DNA of 64,000 nt from Bidens hawaiensis (GCA_021521415.1 JAIQDT010006462.1:95258-159257); one strand, 5' to 3'; positions 35,064-47,983 are shown, numbered from the stretch's first letter. Program-made: numbers and translations. The notes: generated by a model from the letters alone, not told the origin.

Positions 35064-38000
35064 AAGTAGTTAAGTCACCATGTACTGTGATATTATTGTT
35101 TAATGTTTATTTAAAGACATGTAGGTATCATCCAGAGTTGTATGCATAATTAGGGTGACTCTAACTTTTTAATAAATTTATTCAGATTTTTGTAAACATT
35201 TAAAATGATTTTTTATTCATGCCCGTTCGATACTTATGTTTGCGCGCTAAACAAAATAAGAAGCTTTATGTCTTTATGTTCTATTCCATTAATGCGACGA
35301 TAAGAGCTGTACATTATGCATAAAGTTTTCGATTAACATTGGATCTTACGTAGTCGACAACATATATAACAATAATACAACACTTTATTAATGGTTGTTA
35401 ATCAAAATACCTACATGTTCAATAATTCGCATTCACTAGACCTCGTTAGGTGCATTTACGTTCACTTGGTCACATGCACTTGTCACACCCTCAAAATCCA
35501 CAAACGGAGTTTTACCGTCAGAGGGTGTGAACTGGCAGGATCGGAATCATCAGTTATAATCAAACCATAAAATAAAGTTTCAAAACCATTAAAACGTTTA
35601 CGAGTAATTAAATGCGGAAGCGTAAAAACCTTTAATCAAAAGTTGCGTCACGCAGGACGACTTAAAACCAAAGATATCGTTAAAAATAAGTTTGCAGGAC
35701 AAAAGCGTTTTCAATCAATGCATGTTCCTAAACCGCGCCCCCGCCTCGGCTACCTGAGAATAACATACTAAAAGTGTCAACACAAGGTTGGTGAGTTCAC
35801 AAGTTATATAAAAATAAATCGTTTAGCGTTTGCGTTCAGCGTTTTGCGTTAAGCGTTTTGCGTAACCACGTTACGGCGTTTTGCGTTACCAGATAGTGTT
35901 ATGTCAAATTATATATCGATAGGTAGCTAATCTATACAACAAGTATTACTAAGTGTTCGACACCGAAGCTGACTCGTTTAATAAGTGCCTTGTCACCAGG
36001 TCCTCCAGACCATGGTACGTGTTAGCCAAAATTACACCCGCTCGACCTCCAGTCGAGTTTAGCGTTGGGTGGGGTTTGTCAAACCCAGTAGTACTACTCA
36101 ACAGTGACTCGCTATTCTAAATATTAACCGGTTCGATGTGTAGGACTTCAAATATTTCGTTTGCCACTTAGCCTTTACAAGTGATATATAATTTATAACA
36201 AAATCTTAAATGCGTTGTGGAGTATGTTATCTCCCCCAAGTGAAAAGCGTTTGAAAACAGTTTAAAGAGGGGAAAGTGAAACTCACTGTTTGCGAAGAAT
36301 TTCCCAAAATAAATCACCAAGATGCGCGTCACCGAAAAACTCTCTCTAACGTTCTAAAACAACAAAGAGATTTTTCTAAGTGTCGGAATATTATCGAGTC
36401 TCTAGACCCGGCACGTAATACCTATGCACATAACATGTTTCGTGTTTCGTTTGTGAATCGTGTGTGACTTTAACAAGTGTTTTTGTGACACATCACATGT
36501 GTAAGCAATCATATACGTGTCATGTATTCATAACGTACATTACTAGCAATTTTTCCCCGTAAGGGCATTTTGGTCAACAAATAACAATTAACTAGCCATT
36601 ATTCCCCATAAGGGCATTTTGGTCAAATTATGACAATCAATTAGCAGTTATTCCCCACAAGGGCATTTTAGTCAAAACACGACAATTATCTTGCAATCAT
36701 TTCCCTCAAGGGCAATTTGGTCATAACACGATAATAAATTAGCAAGTATCATATTTCATGCATTTTCACAAAACTCAGCAGCTAGTTTCACCGAGACAGA
36801 AATCCTACTAGAAAGATTGTACTATTTCACCGATCATAGCGTCTCAATTAATTTACCAAAAATCATCACAGAAGCACATATGTCTTAGGTTTCCAGAACA
36901 TATTTTATTACATTTTTATTCCTCATAGTTTTCTCACAATCATCAAATCATTACAGCAAACTCATAACAGTCAGATTCATGCACAACAGAATGTTATTTG
37001 CAATTCCCGTTAAACGAAAAATCCAATAAATGCAAGACCACTTGGGTTTGGTTCTTAACTCAATGAGTCAACTTCCAGAAGTGGAACCAACCCAATTGGT
37101 CTCGTAGTTCATGAGATATAACATTTACAACATAACCTAACAGCAGGTCTAACAGCTCAGCTTTGCACATCGTTTTTGTAAAATCATAAAAGTTAACTTC
37201 TACTTGTCCAAAAATTACAAATTTATACTTTATAGAAACTAGACTCAACCTAGTTTACTGTAGTACCCACAATCTCAACCAACTTTCACGTTTACACTTC
37301 GTTACAGTCACTTAAACATCGTATACACATTCTGTCCAGAATCTGTTTGCATCCAAACTCAACATAATAACAATCTATGAACTATCATGCATCCATATAA
37401 CCCTCTAGACTCCATAAACACCATCCATGCACATCAATTTCACATTACATACAAGATTAGGGTTTTTGTTTGAACTCAAATCATAGACACAAAAATCAAC
37501 ATGTAACAACATCAATACTAGTTATCAATCATCATTAATTCAACAACAATCATGTTAGCTATGTACATACTCTAAATCGGCAGCCTAGGGTTTGTGGTTA
37601 ACCCAACAAACATCAAAATCAAGCAACAAGATTGTAAAGGATGATCAATTATACCTTCCTAGCACCTAGTTCTTCAATCAAACACTTGATTTGATGGTTG
37701 AATGTGTGTATAGAGTGGACGGCAGCCAAGGGTTCACAAGGGAAGGAGGCCGATCGGACTTGAGGTTAATAATAAGGAGTTAGGGTTAAGTTATTAAGGT
37801 TATATTTATAGACATACAAGTTACACTCAAGTCCCTCCACTTCCAATTGTTGTTTTTCTAGCTTAACTAACTTAGTTCTTGTTTCTTGTCTAGCATTACA
37901 CACCATATAATCAAGTAACACATATGTTAACACATAATTATCCAATAATTATTATGTTGACGTTTTTCGTTTATTCCTCAATCGTTTGCGTCAACTCGTT

Positions 38001-38800
38001 TGCGTTTCGGTGCAAATCCCGAAAGACTACACATGTAGTAAGTGTTAAGCGTCATTTAAACCCTAGTTTAAATGTAATGAAGTGTGCGTTATAGATTCAA
38101 TGATCTTTAAGTTTGAATTAACGGAGTTGAGTTAACGGAGTTAACCTGAAATTGACGATTGTCACGGCACTAGACACTGTTCGGTGCATTACATAACCAC
38201 ATCCACTTGTTCAATTGGTCTCATACATTTTTCAACGCATCACCTATTTCTTAAGTAGATCTGCCCCTGCTTATGACTGACGTAAACTAGTAAACAAAAT
38301 CAATTTTGGGTTCTTATCAAAAAGTAGAAGAATGGGATGCGTGTCTCGTGAACTCTTAACAAAGTTCAAAGCCCTAAATAATAATAAATATTAGTAAATA
38401 TAAATCGTAAAACCGAATGTATAAATGTGTGACAAATTAACAAAAAGTCTGAAATATACTTAAGTTCAAAGTTCAAAGCCCTAAGTTGACCGGATAGCCT
38501 AAGTTTGTTCTTTTTTTTATAAATACATTCTGATTTTATTTTTTTGGTACTCTATACTTAAGTAGTTAAGTGAGCCCGCTAAAAAAACAAGAAGCCCTTT
38601 TGTTCCATTCAATTAATACGAAGATACTAGTTATACATTATACATACAGTTTTCAATTAATTAACTTCTCTCTCGATTTGTACTTTCATTTTTGGTGTTT
38701 GATACACGACTAGAAAGCCAATAAAGGAGAAACGACGACATAGTAGTTGAAGATCAAAATGTACAAACTAAAAGAACATAATTAGCGGGTGTTTAACGAC
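35064..38800. other. non-coding region with a repeat element
   Basis: After the PIAL 3' UTR (AATAAA-like signal near 35170), a block from about 35486 begins TGTCACACCCTCAAAATCC, a start I associate with repetitive elements in composite-family genomes (recall only). It contains 'gcgttttgcgtt' repeats (35826-35890) and a 50-base minisatellite. It ends around 38175. Related sequences flank it: 'cactagac.c.gtt.ggtgcatt' at 35437 and 38168, and 'gcgctaaa...cattatgcata.agttttc' at 35246 and 38575. No protein-coding sequence is convincing. Confidence 0.5.
36540..36745. repeat. minisatellite, four units of about 50 bp
   Basis: Units start at about 36553, 36602, 36651 and 36701 with TTCCCC.(T/C)AAGGGCATTTTGGTC, followed by an AT-rich part with 'acaatta' and 'ttagca'. 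Divergence rises towards the last unit. Confidence 0.9.
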
Positions 38801-41800
38801 TTAGAATCTGGAGAGAAACTGGAGTTGCTTGAGGAGCGGAGCCAAAGTCTCCATGAGCTTCTCGCAAGGATGGTTGTGTATGCCTTCGTAAGTTGTCACC
38901 ACGATTGAGTCGTCTTTGGCAAGCCTTTGAATTTGCTTCTTCACGTTGCATGTATGATGAGTGCACCTATAGTAACTCCTTCATTTCAAACCCACAAACA
39001 AATTAATAATAATAATAAAAAAGGTAAATATCTTCAACTTTTGGTAAATAAATAATGTATACGTATAGAGAACAAAACAAGTATGTACATGTATAAAAAA
39101 GACATATTTTTTTACAATTATCTTACCAAAAAATGTATTGTAACACTTTAATAGTATGAAAAGGAGACAAAATTTTGTTTTTCTCATAAATTGTGAATAT
39201 ATGTTATTTTGTACCATCTATAGATTAAAATTTATCATTAAAGATTCAATTATTTTGGATCGATCTATATACCTTTCATTACTTTATGAATTAAGCTATA
39301 TCAATCAAACTAGTTTTTATTCATCGTATTAGAGGGTTATTTTACATTATTCGTTTATAATATTTATATAACTTTTAGATCTTAATTTTATTTTTTGTAA
39401 GAAAGTTAATAATATACTTAGGATTTGATATGGTGATAGAGTTTCACAAATAAATGAGATGTTATAACTCGGTTTAAAAGCTATTGAGTTTTGTGAGATC
39501 GATGACCTGCTTATTCTTTTTACTATTAAATTTTTTTCTTAATTACAAATAATATCTTTTTTTTTTAAAATAATCGGATACTGATTTTTAGTATATCTCT
39601 ATTAAATATGATTTTCATATCAAATATTTGGTGAGGTTAATTTTTAATTTAATGAGATGTTATAACCCGTTTAAGGGTCATCTGGATTTGGTGAGACTCA
39701 TACACGTGAATTCGGGTCAAATTCATGAGAAACCTTCATTTACAAATAAAACAATCTGATAGCTTAAGAGAATGTATGAATTCGTTTATATATATTTAAA
39801 ATTAAGATATTATGCACATAAGGATTATACGATTCTCAAAAGTCTCTCTTTGAACCTAACTATATATTTAGTTCGCCCTGGTTTAAAGTTTTACAGAATT
39901 TAAGTTTGTTTGACTTATTAAAATTCCTTTATTATATATGTTTGAATAAAATATAGTAAAATTTTAAAAAATAATTAAAAGAGTTATAAAAGTTATGATT
40001 TGATCCAAATTAACCCAAAAATTTAATGGAATTTTTTAGAACAATATTCGGTTTTAAAATATTTTTAGGAAATTTTCACCGGACAGGTTAAAATTCTGTA
40101 AAGAGAGAAGAGATTAGTGCTTTAATAGTAGTTAGGATAGAAATGTTAGGTCACCTTATTTACTCATAATATTATTGCTCACCAAAAAGAGAGAGAGGTC
40201 AAAACGAGGCACATTTTATTATGAATTAAAATGACAAGAACTCAAACACTCTTTCCACATGGTTATGGAAATGTTCCTCACATGTGCGTAATCGAAAGCT
40301 CGGACTCGGCTTGTGAGTTATTTTTCAAGCTTCGGCTAAACTCGTTCCTAATTAGTATCTTTAATTATTTTGTATATATTTTGAGAAAAAACTTAAATAA
40401 ATCTTTACTCAGCTCGACTAGCCTAAACGACCTTCCCATGAAAGTCTTAAGCATGGCCTCGATGACTAAACGAGCTTTAATGAGGCTTAGGTTCAGGTCG
40501 ATCGAGCTCGAAAAAGCTCAACTCGTTATGAGCTTGTTATCGATCTAAGCTCAAGTTGTTTACAAGCGGCTCGACTTGTTTGCACCCTTTATATGTGAGA
40601 GAAATCATTAATATCTAAACTTCACATTTATAGATAAACCAATAATCATCACTTGATATTATATCATGAAATAAACAAATACTTTAAATAACGTTTGACC
40701 TAGCTTGTTGGATGATAAATGATTACTCGACTTCTAAAGATGATGAGAAATATTATAAGATTGGTTAAGAACTTTAACTTTTTTGTTGGGTTTTTGGTGT
40801 TGTCTTGGTCACTTGGAGATATTGATGAAATTATGCTGATGCGAGTATGTGACGTACATGGTTATAAGGTATAAGTTTATAACCATCAGCATTAGAATAT
40901 TTTTTTTTCGTTAATGAGTTCAATAAGAACTAATCATTAGATAGTTACAAAAAGAATGATCAATCCAACATTTATTCATATAGCACAACGAAGGAGTGAT
41001 CGCAATTAATAGAATGAACCGCGATTATCCTTTTCTTGGTTGTGAAATGTGAAGTTTTGAGAGGGTACGTATCTAAAATGGATTTTGAAGGCATGAGTGT
41101 AGCACAAATGGTAACGTATCAAATCCATGAACATGTTAAGCTAAACAAGTCATGTATCAACCCAGTAGGTTTGCAGACTGAAATGTTTAACCCGTTTATT
41201 TTTTAAAATGTGTATTATATAATATAGTAAGTTAATTTGGTTGGAGTTGGATAATTTGTGCTAAAATTTAAAACTGAGAAAAGAAATAAGTATAAGATTT
41301 TATAATTCAAATGTAATAGTAATATGTACATTTGCTTTTTTAGTTCTACAATTTTAGAGATTTTTCGTATTTTTCTTATTCATCCAAATCTCAGTATCTC
41401 CAAATTTTAAAGATTTTGCAATGAATCTCTACATTCACATATAAAAAAATTCCAATATTGTACAATAACTCTTTCAGTTTGTAACACAAGTGTTTTGGTT
41501 TTTACCTCAAACATGTAAGAATAAAAAAAAGTATTATATATAGAAACTATATTGGAGAATAAGATGTTAGAGTTTAAACAAAATTAAAAGAAATGTAAAT
41601 TTTTTTTGAAGATGATAATAGAGATTCCAATGGAAATGCTCTACTACGCAAAAAGAAGAAAAAAAGTTCGTCAAGCAACGCATATTCATGTCATGTTTGA
41701 GTTCATATGTTTGTCGCAATTTTCAAATACATGATGTGTATATAAGTGTATAACACCCCTAGACCCTTTTATAATTTTATGTATCAAAATTTCATGCAAA

Positions 41801-42901
41801 TGTCAAATATTTCAGTTCTCAATATATTTACCTTATAAATCATGACATGCATCAAGTAATTACACTCTCTTCAAAACAATACCTATAATTACTAATAGAA
41901 CACACACTTTCATTTTGCTAAATCGCTAGCTAGTTTATAAAAAAATAATATATTCATACATGTTTACATAAGTTTTGCTTAAATGTTTGAAACCTTTTAA
42001 TCTTACTTTTTAGTTCATAGTTATATAAACAAAATCTAAAAGTTCACTCAGTCTGATGTTGATATTCAATATCTTTTCAAGAAAATAATATCAAAGTTAT
42101 ATACACGAACGCTGGTGACACACATGATAGATAGATAGATAGATGCATAGAGATTTTTGGTGGTTTGGTGGGTTTAACCAAAAGTTGGTCTATGATGATC
42201 CAAATCGGTTATGAAACGTTCTTAAGGATTCAGCTATCTCAGATAGCAGACCATGCCTTTTCCCACTAGCCACCTTGCATGTCACATGCTTGTTTAACGG
42301 ACATGTGGTAAGTTTGAGTAGGATCCGCTATCTTAGATGACAGAATCACCAAAAGCTATCTCGAGATATACATAGAGATAGATGTAACTACGTACCTTGG
42401 ATGTTGACTATTCTTGACCGATTTTTGGCCGTATTTTCTCCATTTATAACCATCATCAAGAATATCCTCACTACTTCTTGTATGAAATGCAACCCTAGAT
42501 GGTGTCACCTTCTTACCCCTCCCACTTTTCATCAATTTCTCGTTTAATCTAAGCGCGTTAATCTTTTCATCTCCTTCACTCAACCGCCTCCCCATCGTTG
42601 ATCCTTGATCCCCATGCATGAAACCAGAAAGAAGACTAACCCAATCCACATTACTACTCTCCAAACTAATATTATTATTACTATTATTCATATTACTATT
42701 ATTATGATCCAAATGATCATTCATGCTTAGAGGTAACTGCGGCAAAACCGGAGAAGATGATGATGGAGGGTATTGAAACATTGGATTATTAATCATAGGA
42801 GTAGTACTACTCATGTAATCCAACATATATGGATTAATATTGTTCATGATTACCATGTTATCATTCATAGGAACTTGTGTAGCATGTTCATCTCCTTCCA
42901 T
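38801..42901 (-). CDS. WRKY transcription factor, group IIc (WRKY24/43/56-like), 227 aa
   Basis: WRKY proteins bind W-box DNA (TTGACC/T) in the nucleus. Exon 1 is 42901-42396 and exon 2 is 38978-38801, 684 bases in total. The single intron splits the domain within an Arg codon, between HP and R-SYYRC, the usual R-type position outside groups I/IIa-b zinc fingers. The N-terminus is Asn/Met-rich with poly-Asn. The domain has [20 protein letters not shown] and a C-X4-C...H-X-H zinc finger (CTHHTC, HNH). It ends [20 protein letters not shown], a tail I associate with the WRKY24/43/56 subgroup. The heptad is intact, so this looks functional. The 3.4-kb intron is unusually long and holds repeat fragments. 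The exact orthologue is not decided. Confidence 0.93.
38979..42395 (-). other. 3.4-kb WRKY intron with repeat fragments
   Basis: Mostly AT-rich. It contains (AAT)n at 39002-39018, a block at 40280-40590 rich in 'gctcgactcg', 'aagctcaa' and 'gagcttg' (the internal style of a common plant DNA transposon, ends not found), and (GATA)n at 42127-42143. No other exon is seen. Confidence 0.7.
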
Positions 42902-44507
42902 ACTAGAAAAATATATTTAATCTAGAGAGAAATTGAAGATAATAAGATGAATGTAGATGAAAGAGGTTGGTCTGTCCCACACACTTGTTATATATATACA
43001 TGTTTGAACGTGTGTGTGTGTATTAATATATAATATATTATATAGATATTAATATATAATATAGATAGATATATAAGTTGCAGAAAACCAACTAAATGTT
43101 ACCTAACTTTGTTGAACAAGATACATTGTTAAAAGATGTAGCTAAGCTAAGAAATACCTTTTGGTTCCATGTGTAACGCTCTTGTCAATTCATGCATACA
43201 TATATTTACATGCAAAGTGAATATATATTATATATATTTTAAGTTTTTAAACTAAATGTTGTTTAACAACCAGTCAAGGTTATTAAGAGTGAAGCATACA
43301 TATCAATCATTGTTGTGGGTAGTTTAGAAAATTGATGTTCACTCAGCTTGTGGATTAAATTATTATTAGTTTAAAAAGTGTATAATGTCTCTGAATTTAT
43401 ATAAAAGTATTTAAATATATTTAACCTTTTGAGAATACATACAAAATTGAAAGAAAGAAAATGTGTTAAGTGTCCTAGATGGTTAGATACCGTTTGTTAT
43501 TTCGACTAACAAGTAATCTAGGATTTTCAAATATCAAACTTGTTTTACACCTCACTTATATACTTTTTGTTTTTTTATATAAAAAATAAAAAGGTACATG
43601 CAAACCTGATATATCCAAAGCAACCCCAATTTAACCCTTTCTCGGTCTTTTTAAGAGCACTCATAAGTCATAACAACAAATATTTATATATAGTCATATA
43701 ATCAAATACTCAGTTCCTTAATAAACACTAATTTTTTTCATACAACTAACATCCGGTCCTCTACAAACCGACATATTATCATCTGCTTCTACTCATGTAA
43801 TTCATTGTAAAGTTTATATATATGCATTTGAATACGTATACAAGTTTATACAAAACCATAACCACCGGTCGACCACCAGGCACCATCACATGTCGTGTCT
43901 GACCAATGCTTATGAGTGATGAACATGTTGAAACACATAGAAGTGTATTAAGACAATGTAAAGTAGTTTGTTTAGAGATCATGTAGTTCGCCACTAGTGT
44001 CACGAAAACTGAATGTGAACTTTATTCACAAATCAAGAATTATTTACTCTATACTTCAGTCTCAAAACACAAGATAAAAGAAAGTGATACAATCAATACG
44101 CACAAGATAAAATACAAGCTCGGATCATAATTGTGAAACTCTCAAAGAATAGAAACCAACAAACTATAAATCCTAACTTTTTATGTTAGAATAGAAACCA
44201 ACAAACTATGAATCCGTACCCTTATATGTTACTTTTTTCTATCTCGCTTTTAATCACCTAGTTGTAACAGGTTCGTAAATATAATTAACTAAAGTTCCAT
44301 TAGATTGAGTTGTGATTATATCGAATCACTTTAGGTCAACTTCATTTATCTTCTTTATATAAACTCCAATAATAATCCATAAACTCTATGACCCATCCAT
44401 GTGTATCAGTGTATGAAAGAAAACGGGCCCGGTAAATAAGCCCAAGCCCAGCAACATTACGGTTGTTTTTTTGTTAAGCCTTTTCAAAAAAATGAGCCCA
44501 TATATGA
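42902..44507. other. WRKY upstream region, no other gene seen
   Basis: AT-rich with TA-rich microsatellites (43020-43080). I see no coding or RNA gene. Confidence 0.6.
42988..43000 (-). promoter_or_regulatory. TATA box of the group IIc WRKY gene
   Basis: TATATATATAAC on the - strand, about 90 bases before the ATG. A single TTGACT W-box core lies further upstream near 43275. Other AT runs nearby make the exact box uncertain. Confidence 0.5.
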
Positions 44508-44512
44508 CTAAC

Positions 44513-44922
44513 TGTAGGTTCCCAGCCGGATCTACACAGGAGTATCTCGTAACACGAGGGTGCGGAATTCCCACGTAATACGATACGAGTGTAAGACAAG
44601 TAATACGCTGAATCGATAGATAAACACACGGAATAGAATGATAAAAGTGATATAATACCAAAGCCAACACGTGATGCTAAAGATCACAATCCAACTCGTT
44701 CAGGAAAAACTTAACCCTAAAAGCCGAAGTGGAGGTTTAAATAGACCTCGACAACTTCGCCTAACATACTAGGCGAAGTTGTCATAACTTCGCTTATCCT
44801 CCAAGTTCGCCTAACACTAGCGAACATACAATAAACAATATTCAAAACATTACAAACAAACTAAACGATTACAGACACAGACAAAACACAAGATACTGAA
44901 CTACTGACATTATGCACCAACA
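44513..44922 (-). repeat. 3' LTR of the copia element
   Basis: 410 bp, differing from the 5' LTR by four substitutions: CTG/ATG near 44608, ACG/ATG near 44867, AAG/AAA near 44891 and TGA/TAA near 44906. The same hairpin lies at 44750-44783. Confidence 0.97.
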
Positions 44923-44936
44923 GACTCCCCCATGGC
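44923..44936 (-). promoter_or_regulatory. polypurine tract of the copia element
   Basis: CCATGGGGGAGTC on the - strand directly precedes the 3' LTR, as expected for the plus-strand primer. Confidence 0.85.
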
Positions 44937-45002
44937 AGTAGCTTCATATCTCTATCTTCATTCTCGTGTCTTGTAATCCCAAAACTTTCATACCACTCAT
45001 CT

Positions 45003-45800
45003 TCAAGCATGGACGCCCTGCCTTACACAGACAGAAACCACCCTCTGGTACTTCTTGGCTTCATCCTTCCACGCAGGAATGTAGAATATCTTCTTATCGT
45101 TTAGTACATGCAAATCAGCTTGAGACAAATTAACCAATTGCATGGGATCATACACTCTTAGAATCTCCTGTTCGTCCTCATCTTCCATAACGGCCTCAGC
45201 TGTCTGACAATCAACGTACCACCACTTGAGATCTTTTAACACATCCTTGGGCGTCATCTTCATCGGTACCTCTTTTAAACACCGAATCGGCTTGTACTTC
45301 ATTACCATCCCGGGCTTGCCATCAGCCCGCATTCCCCTATCCTTATCTTCAACTAACCTTCCTTTCTTAGGCTTTAGAAGTTCAAACTTTTTCTCCTTAA
45401 TAGCTTCCTTCCATACTATCTTTCCAATTATTCTTGCAATATCATCATCACTCCTATTAATCAATCTCAAACGAGCCAAATCTTTCACCTCACACTCAGG
45501 AAAGGTGTTGAGCGATCTCAAAGCCTTCTTAAAATACTGAATTCCATCATAACGCTTAATCACAAACAACTTCAATTGTTCGCCAAATGTCTTCGATATT
45601 TGGTAGCGAAATGGGAAGAGTGTCGTGATGGCGTGAAAAATACGTGAGCGAACGAGAAATGAAATGATCTCACGATAGTCGTCTATACCATTAGCATCCG
45701 GATCTAAAGTGATATACATGTTGTGACCCGGAAAGAACTGTCGGTTGTTATCTCCACCTTCATCACCACCAGCACCACCAGCACCTGCCACAGCTGCCAT
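45003..45800 (-). CDS. extra intact ORF after copia pol (265 aa), function unknown
   Basis: Same strand as pol, between pol and the 3' LTR, with an uninterrupted frame from ATG 45800. The N-terminus is Ala/Gly-rich (MAAVAGAGGAGGDEGGDNN). It then has a mixed globular-looking part (HNMYITLDPDANGIDDYREI, FPECEVKDLARLRLINRSDD), a Lys-rich middle, WWYVDCQTAEAVMEDEDEQE and VYDPMQLVNLSQADLHVLND. No membrane segment or signal peptide is visible, so an envelope-like role has no support from this copy. On the - strand TTCTAAC and then TTTGTTGTGCAG end two bases before the ATG, as in a branch point and 3' splice site. I do not recognise the family. It could also be a captured host fragment. Confidence 0.75.
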   Translation of the reverse strand: MAAVAGAGGAGGDEGGDNNRQFFPGHNMYITLDPDANGIDDYREIISFLVRSRIFHAITTLFPFRYQISKTFGEQLKLFVIKRYDGIQYFKKALRSLNTFPECEVKDLARLRLINRSDDDIARIIGKIVWKEAIKEKKFELLKPKKGRLVEDKDRGMRADGKPGMVMKYKPIRCLKEVPMKMTPKDVLKDLKWWYVDCQTAEAVMEDEDEQEILRVYDPMQLVNLSQADLHVLNDKKIFYIPAWKDEAKKYQRVVSVCVRQGVHA

Positions 45801-46690
45801 ATCTGCACAACAAACGGTTTAAGTTAGAACGCCGGCTTGACAGATCATAACTTCGCCTTTTACCAGGAGCGAAGTTATGATATATTTGATTGTTAACTTC
45901 GCGTAAAAACCCAACTTCGTCTGAGAACAAACCAGATCACTTAGGTAATATGTTCCTGAGCAGGCGAAGTTAGTCATATGGCGAAGTTGAGAACAACTTC
46001 GCCTAAACCCTAACTTCGCTGCTTAATCGGCGTACGATGATGATCCAATTGTAGCTAGGTTTGGCCAATCTGAGGATGAAAACATGATAAAGGTTGTTCG
46101 ATAAAGACTCAGATGACCATGTTTTTACTAAAACACTGTTAAAACGAATTTTTGAACGAGGGTTTAAAGAACCGTTCAACCAAGTCCACGAATTGGATCA
46201 TCAAGACACTGATTTCACCATATGTTACGAATTGCGGGTCACAATGATCCTACAAACCTTTAAATCGGACAAAAATTAGATTATAATGAGGGTTAATTCG
46301 TGGGTATAAGTTCGCCGAGGGTTATAAGTTTGGAAATAATTTGACCAAGTTGACCACCGTTTTCACCTTTATATAGTTTTAAAAATACAGGGGCGAAGTT
46401 ATGGTTAACTTCGCCCCTTTGACAACTTCGCCTAAGGTCAAACAGCTGGTCAACTTCGCTATATCGATAACTTTATATTGACCAACTTCGCTATATTGAC
46501 CAAGTTGACCACCGTTTTCACCTTTATATAGTTTTGAAAATACAGGGGCGAAGTTATGGTTAACTTCGCCCCTTTGACAACTTCGCCTAAGGTCAAACAG
46601 CTGGTCAACTTCGCTATATCGATAACTTCGCCAGATCCAACTACGCTTAAAAACAACTTCGCCTTAAGTGAAGTTGACTAGAATAAAAGA
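45801..46690. repeat. AACTTCGC-rich region upstream of the extra ORF
   Basis: More than a dozen AACTTCGC/GCGAAGTT words in both orientations. Inverted pairs give perfect hairpins, for example GGGGCGAAGTTA and its complement around TGGT (46390-46417, again at 46545-46572), and ATAACTTCGC...GCGAAGTTAT near 45847. It includes a 132-bp direct duplication, 46341-46472 and 46496-46627, with one mismatch seen. Confidence 0.93.
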
Positions 46691-47983
46691 AAAAGGGATC
46701 AAAACAAGTAACCAAGTGTTTATTAAAACGTATCAATGTATAAAATATAAAACCAAGTAAAGATAAATAAATAAACGGGATCAAATTTCAGTCATGACGA
46801 GAACCTGCATGTTTTAGAAAAGATCCGAACATGAATCATACTGATTAAGTGGCTGTCACATAGATCCATGTTCAGCGGTATTATGACATAAAGAAACAGG
46901 GTGTAAGCAGGTATAAAACTTAGTATGGTTTTCATCGCTTCAGTGATACGGATTAGGTTCAATTAAGCTCAAAATTTAGATAGACATCACATGAGAGATT
47001 GTGATGCCTCATATCTATTCTCAAAGCGTATTTGGCTTTCCCCAAGTCACCCCGAGTTGACTTCGACCCGTAGTGTCTGATTAATCAATGAGCACACATC
47101 CATCTTTAGAGTCTTCTTCCCGTTCTTTCTTCTGCTTGAAATATTCTTTCTTGTCTCTTTCTAGATATTTGAAACACTTTAAGCTTCAGAAGGCCTAAAC
47201 TATACATTTTTTTTACTGATACAAATAATGACATTAATACAACTTCAACTTGAAGACAAATTGAAAGTCCCGAATCTGGATCACTGCAGGTACTTAACAC
47301 TATCTTCTCGGGAATCAGAACACTCACGGGCTCGTGTATGACTGAGTAATCACTTTTCTGCCTATCATTCGGAAAGATGTATATGGAGACATGCACAACT
47401 CAAAATGGTTTTCCACATTAAATCGAGGATATTTAGTTTGTATCACTTCTACTTTTACGCACCATATAAAGCTACCATAACATACAATGACTGTTCTAGA
47501 ATCTTTTAGGCCTAATAACTTCACCAGTTGAGAACACAAAATCAGTTGTTCTATCACTTTCCAAGGTTGGATCAATTTTCATTTTAACACCGTATTGAAA
47601 CTTCTTACGACGTTATAGACTTGAAAAATTGTATCATCTCCCAAAAAAAAATTTAAAATCCTATCGCCCCGATCAAGTCAAAGTCTTCAGGTAAACGGCT
47701 ATCCTGAAGATCAAATGGATCAGCTGGACCGACCATATACGAGTATGTGTCCGTCTAACTAAGTATGAACGACTATTTTTCAGCGAAAGAATCAAACCCA
47801 TCATAAACCGCCCCGGTCACTTTCAGTCATCCGGTTAATGGCTATCCTCATAATCTACAAGTAGAAGTAAGGACCAAACATATCCGAGGATATGTCCTTC
47901 AAACTTAAGCAACCGACATAATTTTAAGCGATAGTGATGGTTCTTTTTTTTTTTTTATAGAAAACAAGGTTACTCGGGATTGA
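46691..47983 (-). other. copia non-coding segment after pol
   Basis: No credible coding sequence in 1.3 kb between the pol stop and the AACTTCGC-rich region. Short similarities such as 'tatcctgaagatc'/'tatcctcataatc' with 'aagt' and 'ccga' near 47700 and 47845 suggest an old duplication. Confidence 0.5.

Noticed and set aside
45226..45540. 104-codon frame on the + strand
   Set aside because: Shadow of the 265-codon ORF on the other strand.
45003..45800. Calling the extra copia ORF an envelope gene
   Set aside because: Position fits, but no signal peptide, transmembrane segment or glycoprotein-like cysteine pattern is visible.
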